Source: Nocardioides sp. (GTDB lineage Bacteria; Actinomycetota; Actinomycetes; Propionibacteriales; Nocardioidaceae). Taken from it: DNA of 8,538 nt. The number at the start of each line of letters is the position of its first letter. The first letter of the stretch is position 1. Positions 1-6,692 of this stretch are shown here, piece by piece. Under the pieces are notes generated by a model, which had not been told where the DNA came from, ran no database searches, and was given only the letters and a program-made list of their open reading frames with translations. Where the stretch lies: the NCBI GenBank assembly GCA_003519585.1, contig DOWL01000244.1:3444-11981 (forward strand), given 5' to 3'. The translations under genes were made by a program, and so were the position numbers.

Positions 1-108
1 AAACGTCACGGACTATCCCGGTGTAGGCGCCAGCGCGGCTCATGGCCCGGACGCGTCATGCCCGATCGGTGGGGTTCGCTCGAGCGCGAACGCGCGGGGG
101 CGCTGTGA
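1..108 (+). CDS. Possible 3' end of an upstream gene (partial)
   Basis: Reading frame 1 is open from the first base to a TGA at 106-108. That stop shares four bases (GTGA) with the preferred GTG start of the ABC ATPase, the usual arrangement of coupled genes. The last residues read WGSLERERAGAL. ATPases of this family usually follow a permease gene, so a permease tail would fit, but no hydrophobic segment is visible in these 35 codons and the composition is rich in Arg and Trp. It could equally be non-coding leader sequence. The call rests only on the open frame and the 4-base overlap. Confidence 0.22.
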   Translation, partial: KRHGLSRCRRQRGSWPGRVMPDRWGSLERERAGAL

Positions 109-851
109 ACGACCCGCTCCTGGAGCTCACAGACGTGCGCAAGTCGTACGGCGACCGGGTGGTGCTCGCCGACATCGACCTGACCGTCCAGCGGCACGAC
201 GTGGTCTGCCTGATCGGGTCGTCCGGGTCGGGCAAGTCCACCCTGCTCCGCTGCGTCAACCTGCTCGAGGAGATCGACGACGGCGTCATCCGCTTCGAGG
301 GGGTGGAGATCTCCGACCCGCACGTCGACCCCCGCACGGTGCGCCGACGGATCGGGATGGTGTTCCGGGCCTACAACCTGTTCCCACACCTCACCGTCCT
401 CGACAACTGCGTGCTGGCGCCGGTCCGCGTGCACGGCGTACGGCGGTCCGAGGCGGCCGAGCGGGCCCGCGAACTGTTGGCGCGGTTCGGCCTCTCCGAG
501 CACGAGGGCAAGCACCCTGACCGGCTCTCGGGCGGCCAGCAGCAACGGGTGGCCCTGGTGCGGGCGCTGTGCACCGAGCCCGAACTGCTGCTCTTCGACG
601 AGATCACAGCGGCCCTCGACCCCGAGTTGGTCGGCGACGTGCTCACCATCGTCCGGGACCTGGCCGAGGCCGGCACGACGATGGTGCTGGCCACCCACGA
701 GATGAGCTTCGCCCGGGACGTGGCCACCACGGTCTGCTTCCTGGACGGTGGCCGGATCCTCGAACAGGGGCCGCCGTCAGAGCTGCTGGTCGCCCCGCGG
801 GAGGAGCGGACCCGGCGGTTCCTGCATCGCGTGCTTCCGCCGCCCACGTAG
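105..851 (+). CDS. Polar amino-acid ABC transporter ATP-binding protein with Arg in the Q-loop
   Basis: Cytoplasmic ATPase that would power an amino-acid importer together with a permease and a binding protein; neither is in the window. From the GTG at 105 the protein has 248 residues, normal for the GlnQ/HisP group. Walker A is GSSGSGKST (38-46), the signature LSGGQ (141-145), Walker B LLLFDE (161-166), the D-loop AALDP (169-173), and the switch His is in ATHEM (H198). The Q-loop, normally MVFQ before a NLFPH motif, reads MVFRAYNLFPH: the Gln is R88 (CGG, one base from CAG). GTG 105 is preferred over ATG 42 because conserved sequence starts about there, a GGGGG stretch lies just upstream, and residues from 42 look like random Arg-rich translation. 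The family is certain; the substrate is not visible. Confidence 0.9.
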   Translation: MNDPLLELTDVRKSYGDRVVLADIDLTVQRHDVVCLIGSSGSGKSTLLRCVNLLEEIDDGVIRFEGVEISDPHVDPRTVRRRIGMVFRAYNLFPHLTVLDNCVLAPVRVHGVRRSEAAERARELLARFGLSEHEGKHPDRLSGGQQQRVALVRALCTEPELLLFDEITAALDPELVGDVLTIVRDLAEAGTTMVLATHEMSFARDVATTVCFLDGGRILEQGPPSELLVAPREERTRRFLHRVLPPPT

Positions 852-863
852 TCAAAACTCGGC

Positions 864-899
864 ATGACCCGCCTCGGGTCGCCACGTACATTGCTGGCA
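864..899 (+). promoter_or_regulatory. Candidate promoter for a leaderless mRNA of the secreted-protein gene
   Basis: ATGACC (864-869, four of six matches to TTGACA) and TACATT (887-892, four of six matches to TATAAT, fitting TANNNT) are separated by 17 bases. The last base of the -10 lies 7 bases before the A of the ATG at 899, so transcription would start on the start codon. No purine-rich ribosome binding site lies just ahead of that ATG, in agreement with a leaderless message. Leaderless transcripts are common in actinobacteria. This is read by eye without a start-site map. Confidence 0.45.
865..881 (+). terminator. Stem-loop downstream of the ABC ATPase gene
   Basis: GACCCG (866-871), loop CCT, CGGGTC (875-880) form a perfect 6-bp stem with a 3-base loop, extended by a T-G pair (865/881). 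It lies 14 bases after the ATPase stop. No T-rich tract follows, so it is at best a terminator of the tract-less kind proposed for actinobacteria. It also overlaps the -35 and spacer of the next gene's candidate promoter and might instead act there. Confidence 0.4.
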
Positions 900-2674
900 T
901 GCCTCGCGTCGGCCTGCTTTCTGCTGCCCTGGCCCTGTCCGCCCTCCCCGTGCTCGTCGCCACACCCGCCACAGCGGCCCCTGGGACCTACTGCGTCAAC
1001 ATGACCTCTGGGTGCCCCGCCGGCGCCACCCCGGTGACCTCCATCCAGGCCGCGATCACCTTGATCAACGGCGACGTCGCGACGATCCTGGTCGGCCCAG
1101 GCGTCTACAAGGACGGCCCGTACGACCTCAAGCCGGGGACGACGCTCAAGGGGTCGGGCTCCGGCACCGGCTCGATGGCCACCCTGGTGACGCTGGATGC
1201 TCCACCGAGTCCGCAGTCGACGCCCTACATCAAGGCCAACAACGCCACGGTCGGCACGTTGCGGGTCCAGCTCGCCAGCGGGTCCTCGACCGGAAGCGTC
1301 GGTCTGTCGCTCACCGGTGGCGCCAGCGTGCGCAACGTGATCGCGGTGGGATCCGCCGGCGCCACGGGCGCGGTGGGAGTGGAGACCACCAGTTCGGTGC
1401 TCGACCAGGTCACCCTCTACTTCGGCCAGGCCGCAGACACCACGGCGGTCCTCGCCCACGGCGGCAACACGCTGGCCGACAGCACGTGGAACGGCGTGAC
1501 CGCCTACCGCCAGAACGCCACCACCGGCACCGACAAGATCTCGCGCGTCGTGCTCCGGGGCACGGACACGGGGGCATCCGTCGAGGCCGGCCTGCTGAAC
1601 ATCGACAACTCGCTCGTCGACCTGGGCAGCAGCGGCACGGTCGGCATCACGGCCGTGCCGACCGCTCCGGCGACTGCGTCGACGGTCGAGGCCAGGCAGC
1701 TCACGGTCGTGGGTGGGGCTGCTCCCGTGGGTGGATCTGCCTCGTCGTGGGGCGTTCTCGCGAACGGCTCGAAGGCCACCGCGGGCACCCTGCGTACGGC
1801 GACGGTCACGCTCGCCAACTCCGTGGTCGTCGGTCCCGGTAAGGCCGTCGACACGCGGCCGGGCACCTACGGGCAGGCGAAGCTCACCGTCCTGAACACC
1901 GCCGTCGACGACGCCACGCTCGACGCCACGGTCACCAACGGCGGCAACAACCTCCTCAGTGTCAGCGATCCCGGCTTCATCGACGGCGCCGGGGGCAACT
2001 ACGCCCTGCGCGTCGGCGCCACGGTGGTGGACAAGGGGGCCAGCAACTGGGGCACCGACTACGACATCACGGGCGGCTTCCGCCCGTTCGACGGTGACCG
2101 CAACGGCTCGTTCCTGCCCGACCTGGGCGCCTACGAACTCACCGACGTCACGCCGGCGAAGTCGTCGTTCACCTCCGGCCCGACCGGGCCGACCAAGAAC
2201 CGCACGCCGGTCTTCCAGTTCAAGGTCAGCGAGCCCGGCGCCACCCAGCTGTGCCGGGTGGACAGCGGCACCTGGCTGAAGAACTGCACCAGCCCGGCGA
2301 CGACGGCGCCGCTGGCCGACGGGCCGCACAGCTTCCAGATCTACTCCGTCGACAAGGTCGGCAACGTCGAGAGCCCGCCGGTGGTCCGCAACTTCGTCGT
2401 CGACACCGACACTCCCAACACGACGATCACCAAGAAGCCGCCGAAGAAGTTCACCAAGAAGCGGGTGAAGTTCAAGTTCACGACCAGCGAGCCGGGCGCC
2501 AAGCTGCAGTGCAACCTCGACCGGCGCGGGTGGAAGACCTGCCAGTCGACGTACCGCCTCAACGTCAAGTTCGGCAAGCACAAGATCCAGGTGCGCGCCG
2601 TAGACGAGGCCGGCAACATCGACCCGACCCCCGCCCAATACACCTACCGTCGGATCAAGCCCAGGCACCGCTGA
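899..2674 (+). CDS. Secreted beta-helix-like protein, choice-of-anchor Q segment, two C-terminal Ig-like repeats
   Basis: 591-residue exported protein of unknown role. Residues 1-26 are a signal peptide (Arg, hydrophobic stretch LLSAALALSALPVLVA, cleavage near ATA/A 26-27). Residues about 45-350 resemble right-handed parallel beta-helix proteins: an SIQAAI opening, then short strands separated by Gly/Asn/Thr turns. Residues about 354-414 match the 'choice-of-anchor Q' pattern, with DPGF, NYAL, VDKGAS, RPFDGDRNG and DLGAYEL. Two similar modules follow (about 423-500 and 508-585), each with SEPGA, a Cys pair (C452/C463 and C538/C548) and an A/S-VD..GN turn. A Lys-rich link (512-527) joins them. 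No LPXTG motif or C-terminal membrane segment is seen, so it is probably released or held non-covalently. ATG 899 is chosen because it gives the signal peptide; the frame is open upstream from 569. No catalytic motif is recognised. Confidence 0.85.
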   Translation: MPRVGLLSAALALSALPVLVATPATAAPGTYCVNMTSGCPAGATPVTSIQAAITLINGDVATILVGPGVYKDGPYDLKPGTTLKGSGSGTGSMATLVTLDAPPSPQSTPYIKANNATVGTLRVQLASGSSTGSVGLSLTGGASVRNVIAVGSAGATGAVGVETTSSVLDQVTLYFGQAADTTAVLAHGGNTLADSTWNGVTAYRQNATTGTDKISRVVLRGTDTGASVEAGLLNIDNSLVDLGSSGTVGITAVPTAPATASTVEARQLTVVGGAAPVGGSASSWGVLANGSKATAGTLRTATVTLANSVVVGPGKAVDTRPGTYGQAKLTVLNTAVDDATLDATVTNGGNNLLSVSDPGFIDGAGGNYALRVGATVVDKGASNWGTDYDITGGFRPFDGDRNGSFLPDLGAYELTDVTPAKSSFTSGPTGPTKNRTPVFQFKVSEPGATQLCRVDSGTWLKNCTSPATTAPLADGPHSFQIYSVDKVGNVESPPVVRNFVVDTDTPNTTITKKPPKKFTKKRVKFKFTTSEPGAKLQCNLDRRGWKTCQSTYRLNVKFGKHKIQVRAVDEAGNIDPTPAQYTYRRIKPRHR

Positions 2675-2688
2675 CACTCAGGTCAGCG
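2669..2688. terminator. Hairpin spanning both convergent stop codons
   Basis: CGCTGAC (2669-2675) and GTCAGCG (2682-2688) pair perfectly over 7 bp with a 6-base loop. The stem contains the TGA of the secreted-protein gene, and the loop holds the stop of the aminotransferase gene on the other strand. The two genes converge with only bases 2675-2677 between them. Being symmetric, the hairpin could serve both directions. There is no T-tract on either side, so terminator function is inferred from position and structure only. Confidence 0.45.
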
Positions 2689-3823
2689 CGGCCGCCATCC
2701 GCCGGACGATCTCGGTGAGTCGGTCGGGCGAGGTGGCGATGTTGAGCCGCACGTGGCCGGTGAGCCCCGGCCAGTAGCCGTGCCCGGGCGAGACCCGCAC
2801 CCCGCCCCGGCGCAGCACCGTCGACGGGTCGTCGTGGCCGTAGGCGCGCAGGTCGACCCAGGCGAGGTACGTCGCCTCGAGGGGCCGCATCCGCGCGTCC
2901 GGCAACTGCTCGGCGAGCAGCTGCCGCAGCAGGCTGCGCTGCTGGTCGAGACGCTCGATGAGCGCGGCCAGCCAGGCGTCGCCCTGTTCGTAGGCGGCGA
3001 TCGTGCCGACCACCCCGAGCGAGCCCCACGACTCGTTCTGCGCCATCGGGATGTCTCGGAGGACGTCGCGGGTGGCGTCGTCGCCGGTCACGATCTGCGC
3101 GCACTTGAGGCCCGGGATGTTGAACGCCTTGGATGCCGCCACTACCGCGACCGCGTGGTCGGCGGCGCCCTCGATCGAGAGGTACGGCACGTGCTCGGCG
3201 CCCGGCAACACCAGCGCCCCGTGGATCTCGTCGCTGATCACCCGGCCGCCGTGCCGGGTGACGACGTCGCGGATGCCCTCGAGCTCGGCGCGCGTGTGCA
3301 CGTGGCCGGCCGGGTTGTGCGGTTGGGTGAGCAGCAGCGTGCGGGCACCCTTCGCGAAGAGTGCGTCCAGCGCGTCGAGGTCCACGACGTACGACGCGCC
3401 GTCGGGATCGACCGGCAGGTCCCACTGCTCGCGGTGGGTGATCTGGGCGAGCCCGTGCTGCGGGTCGTAGGCCGGTAGCGGCAGCACCATCGGCCCTGGA
3501 TCGCTGAGCACGTCGAGGGCGGTGCGTACACCGAAGGTGACGTCGGCGGTGGGCAGCACCCGCTCGGGGTCGACCTGCTCGCCGTAGTGCCGCTCCGCGA
3601 ACCGTGCGTACGCCGCCCCGAGGGCGCCTCCGGAGCGCAGGTAGAGCGGGTAGCTGACCTCGCCGCGCTCGACCGCTGCGATCACGGCCGCGGTGATCGG
3701 CTCGGCGACGGCGTAGTCCATCTCCGCCACCCAGGCGGGGATCACACCGGGCTCGGTGTCGCCCCACTTGTTGACCAGGGCGGCGCGGGCTTCGTCGTCG
3801 GTCAGGTCACGGATGAGAGCCAC
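2678..3823 (-). CDS. MalY/PatB-type PLP-dependent C-S lyase / aminotransferase
   Basis: 381-residue cytoplasmic fold-type I PLP enzyme of the cystathionine beta-lyase (MalY/PatB) group, which splits C-S bonds of cysteine conjugates or cystathionine to pyruvate, ammonia and a thiol. It has the family's N-terminal IPAWVAEMDY (28-37; usual form WVADMDF), Y119 in PAYDP (cofactor-stacking Tyr), N170 in PHNPAG, D198 in SDEIH, the Schiff-base lysine K232 in SKAFNIPG, and the carboxylate-binding Arg in VRLNIA (R359). Length is typical. The start is a GTG, 5 bases after the response-regulator stop; no purine-rich ribosome site precedes it, so translation is probably coupled. It is last in the six-gene operon. 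Its link to D-alanine enzymes is not obvious: it might handle a sulfur amino acid, or act on alanine as a side activity, since the E. coli cystathionine beta-lyase MetC is reported to racemise alanine. Substrate unknown. Confidence 0.85.
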   Translation of the reverse strand: MALIRDLTDDEARAALVNKWGDTEPGVIPAWVAEMDYAVAEPITAAVIAAVERGEVSYPLYLRSGGALGAAYARFAERHYGEQVDPERVLPTADVTFGVRTALDVLSDPGPMVLPLPAYDPQHGLAQITHREQWDLPVDPDGASYVVDLDALDALFAKGARTLLLTQPHNPAGHVHTRAELEGIRDVVTRHGGRVISDEIHGALVLPGAEHVPYLSIEGAADHAVAVVAASKAFNIPGLKCAQIVTGDDATRDVLRDIPMAQNESWGSLGVVGTIAAYEQGDAWLAALIERLDQQRSLLRQLLAEQLPDARMRPLEATYLAWVDLRAYGHDDPSTVLRRGGVRVSPGHGYWPGLTGHVRLNIATSPDRLTEIVRRMAAALT

Positions 3824-3828
3824 GGGGG

Positions 3829-4500
3829 TCAGGGTACGAGGCCGTGCTGATGGGCGAAGACCACGATCTGCACCCGGTCGCGCAGCGCCAGCTTGCGCAG
3901 GATCGCGCCGACGTGGGTCTTCACCGTCGACTCGCTGGCGAAGACGAGACCGGCGATCTCGGTGTTGGACAGACCGCGGGCCACGGCGTCGAAGACCGCA
4001 CGCTCCCGCTCGGTCAGTGCGAGGTACGCCGCAGGTGGCGGCACCGCCTCGCGGAACTGCGCATCGAGCAGCGTCGAGAGGTCGGTCGGTGCGAGTACGG
4101 CGTTGCCCGAGTGCACGGTCCGGATCGCGTCGCGGAGCATCACCGGCGTCGTGTCCTTGAGCAGGAAGCCGCTGGCGCCGTACCTGATCGCCGTCGCCGC
4201 CCGGTCGTCGAGGTTGAACGTGGTCAGCACGATCACCCGCACCGGCCGGCTGCGCCGGGCGACCCGCTCGGGAGCGAAGAGCTGCCGGGTCGTCTCGACG
4301 CCGTCCATCTCCGGCATCCGGATGTCCATCAGCACGACGTCCGGCTCGAGCTCGTCGACCAGCCGGATCGCCTCCAGCCCGTCGCCGGCCGAGCCGACCA
4401 CGTGCATGCCCTCCTGGGCGTCGACGATGACCTTCACGCCCTCCCGGAACAGGTCCTGGTCGTCGACCAGCACGACGCTAATGTCGGGCGCCTGACTCAC
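3829..4500 (-). CDS. NarL/LuxR-family response regulator
   Basis: 223-residue two-component regulator. The receiver domain (about 7-125) has the acidic pair D13-D14, phospho-acceptor D59 in LMDIRMP, T93 in VLTTF and K115 in LLKD. The DNA-binding LuxR-type helix-turn-helix (about 160-222) shows LTERE at its start, LSNTEIA, and SESTVKTHVGAILRKL as the recognition region. All phosphotransfer residues are intact. It begins at a GTG 7 bases after the sensor kinase stop, with a GGTGAG ribosome-site-like element six bases before it, so it is the cognate partner of that kinase. It probably controls its own operon in response to envelope or cell-wall signals; that is inferred from the neighbouring dipeptidase, racemase and ligase genes. 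No binding site could be assigned. Confidence 0.93.
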   Translation of the reverse strand: MSQAPDISVVLVDDQDLFREGVKVIVDAQEGMHVVGSAGDGLEAIRLVDELEPDVVLMDIRMPEMDGVETTRQLFAPERVARRSRPVRVIVLTTFNLDDRAATAIRYGASGFLLKDTTPVMLRDAIRTVHSGNAVLAPTDLSTLLDAQFREAVPPPAAYLALTERERAVFDAVARGLSNTEIAGLVFASESTVKTHVGAILRKLALRDRVQIVVFAHQHGLVP

Positions 4501-4507
4501 GGCTGGC

Positions 4508-5734
4508 TCACCGGCCGCTCACCGGCACCCACGCGGTCGCGGTGAACGTCGGCTCGCCGTCCTCGTCGCGGCGGCGTACGTCGAGCCGGCCGCCGACCGC
4601 CTCGAGTCGACGTCTCATCCCGTCGAGTCCCTGGCCTGGCGGGACGGTGGCCGCCTGCAGGGGTTGGGTCTCGTCGTCGGCGTGGTCAGCGATGTTGCGC
4701 ACCTCGATCCGTAGGTCCCGATCCCAGGACCCTTCGGGCCAGTGTCGCTCGACCTGGACCGGACGCCCACGCCGGCCGTGCTTGAGCGCGTTGGTCAGCA
4801 TCTCCTGCACCACCCGGTGGGCGACCGTCTCGAGCTCGGGAGGGAGCGGCTGGGCGCGGCCCACCTCGGCCGCCTCGACCTCCGTGCCGCCCGCGCGTAC
4901 GCCGTCGAGCAGCTCCTCGTAGGCGTCGGTGTCCGGCCCGGCGTCGGGCTCGCCGGAGAGCACCCGGCGGACGTCCTGCAGCGACGAGCGGGCCGACGTG
5001 GCGATGGTGGCGAGCGTGCGCTTGAGCGCGGCCGGATCGTCGTCGGGGAGGTACTGACCCGACTCCGCCTGGGCCAGGATCACTGCCAGCGAGTGGCCGA
5101 CCACGTCGTGCACGTCGCGGGCCAAGGTGGCCTGTTCGTCATGGAGGCGAGCGATCTCGCGGGCCTGCTCGGTCGCCCGCTCGGCCTCTTCCGTGCGGAC
5201 CTCCGAGCGCTGGGCCCGGGCGGTCGCCCGGAGGACCAGTCCGGCCAGCCACGGCACCGCGAGGATCAGCAGGCCCAGGACGATTCCGCCGACCACCATC
5301 GTGTCGCTGAACTCGTAGACGTTGTCCCGGATCTCGCGCGGCAACGCGAACGAGCGGAGCGTGCCGGGGTCGCGCTGGACGTAGTACAGCCCCAGGGCTC
5401 CCGCGGCCGGGATGGACAATCCGCTCAGGATGACGGTGACCGGTTGGCCCCAGCGCGCGCAGCCGAAGGCCACGACCGCCACCGAGACCTCGACCAACAG
5501 CATCGGCGTGCCCGCAAGCAGTTGAAGGACGCTCGTGCTCCACACCAGGGTCAACGCCCCCATGGGGGCGGGACGGCTCAGAGCACAGGCCACCGCGAAC
5601 AGGACTGCGACCAGGAGGGCCGCCTGGCGCCCGTCGCCCGCGGGGATCTGAGTCCAGATCTCCAAGACTCCGATCAGCAACACCACCGTGCCGAGCAGTA
5701 CGTCGGGGACGACGTCGCGCAGCCGTGCGGTCAC
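4508..5734 (-). CDS. HisKA_3-type sensor histidine kinase with six membrane helices
   Basis: 408-residue membrane sensor kinase of the NarX/LiaS/DesK-like class. About six hydrophobic segments (12-27, 37-52, 58-75, 76-91, 98-118, 145-170) with short loops suggest an intramembrane sensor without a large external domain; the only sizeable loop is about 120-144. An Arg/Glu-rich stretch (170-200, likely coiled coil) leads to the dimerisation and phosphoacceptor box RDVHDVVGHSL with H209. The ATPase part has EMLTNALKHG (N-box, N315), VRNIADH in place of the usual D-box, and the G-box GQGLDGM (367-373). The GTG at 5734 is preferred over the GTG at 5752 because GAGGA (5746-5742) lies 7 bases ahead of it and the ligase gene has already ended; the alternative adds six residues and overlaps the ligase by 8 bases. 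Signal unknown. Confidence 0.9.
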   Translation of the reverse strand: MTARLRDVVPDVLLGTVVLLIGVLEIWTQIPAGDGRQAALLVAVLFAVACALSRPAPMGALTLVWSTSVLQLLAGTPMLLVEVSVAVVAFGCARWGQPVTVILSGLSIPAAGALGLYYVQRDPGTLRSFALPREIRDNVYEFSDTMVVGGIVLGLLILAVPWLAGLVLRATARAQRSEVRTEEAERATEQAREIARLHDEQATLARDVHDVVGHSLAVILAQAESGQYLPDDDPAALKRTLATIATSARSSLQDVRRVLSGEPDAGPDTDAYEELLDGVRAGGTEVEAAEVGRAQPLPPELETVAHRVVQEMLTNALKHGRRGRPVQVERHWPEGSWDRDLRIEVRNIADHADDETQPLQAATVPPGQGLDGMRRRLEAVGGRLDVRRRDEDGEPTFTATAWVPVSGR

Positions 5735-5744
5735 ACGACCATCC

Positions 5745-6692
5745 TCACGCACTCACGACCAGCGCGTCGCGCACCAGCAGGTCCAGCAGCGCGGCGTACG
5801 ACGTGCCGGCGGCGGCGAACATCTTCGGCACCTGCGACTGCTCGGTGAAGCCGGGCATGGTGTTGACCTCGTTGAGGACCGGACCCGCGTCGGTGAGGAA
5901 GAAGTCCACGCGGGCCACGCCCGCGCAGCCGAGCGCGTCGTAGACCGCCACGGCGGCAGACTCCAGACCGGTGCGCTCGGCGTCGGAGAGCACGGCGGGG
6001 ATCCGGAAGTCGGCGGTGCCGTCGTACTTCGCGCCGGTGTCGAAGATGCCGTCGACCACGATCTCGAGTGCCGGCGCGACGACCCGGGACCCGTCGGGCC
6101 GGCCGAGCACGGCGACGTCGACCTCGCGGCCGACGACGACCTCCTCGACCAGCACCCGGTCGTCCAGGGCGAACGCCGCCCCGAGGGCCTCGGGAAGCTG
6201 TTCAGCACAACGGACCAGGGTGACCCCGTGACTCGAACCGGCCGCGACCGGCTTGACCACGACTGGTCCGGTGAACTGGTACGTCGCCGCGGTGGTGCGG
6301 GTGAGCAGCTCGTCGGCGGCCACCGCGATGCCGAGGCCGCGCGCGACCAACTTGGTCGCCCACTTGTCCATCGCGAGCGCCCCGGCGCCGACCCCGGAGC
6401 CGACATACGGCACGCCGGCGAGCTCGCACAGTGCGGCGACGGTGCCGTCCTCACCGCGCGGCCCGTGCAGCACCGGGATGGCGACGTCGCATTCGGTCAA
6501 CACGCCGATCGCGCCCGGCAGGCCGGCCGGGAGCCACGTCCCTGCGGGGTCGATGGTCAGCCGGACCACGTCGTACGCCGCGGGGTCGAGTGCGTCGGCG
6601 ACCGAGGCCGCCGAGGCGAGGGAGACCTCGTGCTCGGAGCTCTGGCCGCCGCCGATCACCGCGACCCGAACCCTCGGGCAACGAGCGGTCAA
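5745..6692 (-). CDS. D-alanine--D-alanine ligase family protein, short form
   Basis: ATP-grasp ligase joining D-Ala to a second D-amino acid for the peptidoglycan precursor. From the TTG at 6692 it has 315 residues, like E. coli DdlB (306) and shorter than the 360-375 typical of actinobacterial housekeeping Ddl. Seen: GGQSSEHEVSL (E22 equals DdlB E15), HGPRGEDGT (76-84), K147 in VVKP, GSSHGV (S153 equals S150; H155 where Val is usual), the omega-loop AKY (K222, Y223 equal K215, Y216), D263 in RVDFFL, and E275 and N277 in NEVNTMPGF. All catalytic residues are present, so it should be active. The TTG is the only sensible start: it shares TTGA with the racemase stop, GAGGG lies four bases ahead, and the next GTG would cut the first strand. 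The second-substrate preference (D-Ala, D-Ser or other) cannot be read with confidence. 'ddl' fits the family, but a paralogue is possible. Confidence 0.88.
   Translation of the reverse strand: MTARCPRVRVAVIGGGQSSEHEVSLASAASVADALDPAAYDVVRLTIDPAGTWLPAGLPGAIGVLTECDVAIPVLHGPRGEDGTVAALCELAGVPYVGSGVGAGALAMDKWATKLVARGLGIAVAADELLTRTTAATYQFTGPVVVKPVAAGSSHGVTLVRCAEQLPEALGAAFALDDRVLVEEVVVGREVDVAVLGRPDGSRVVAPALEIVVDGIFDTGAKYDGTADFRIPAVLSDAERTGLESAAVAVYDALGCAGVARVDFFLTDAGPVLNEVNTMPGFTEQSQVPKMFAAAGTSYAALLDLLVRDALVVSA

Noticed and set aside
42..104. ATG at 42 as start of the ABC ATPase
   Set aside because: The added 21 residues are Arg-rich and unlike family N-termini; the GTG at 105 has an upstream purine run and fits the conserved beginning.
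371..2677. A 768-codon open frame on the - strand opposite the ABC ATPase and the secreted-protein gene
   Set aside because: Its translation is Arg/Gly/Ala-rich without domains, while the + strand frames carry clear ABC motifs and a signal peptide. It is a GC-bias shadow.
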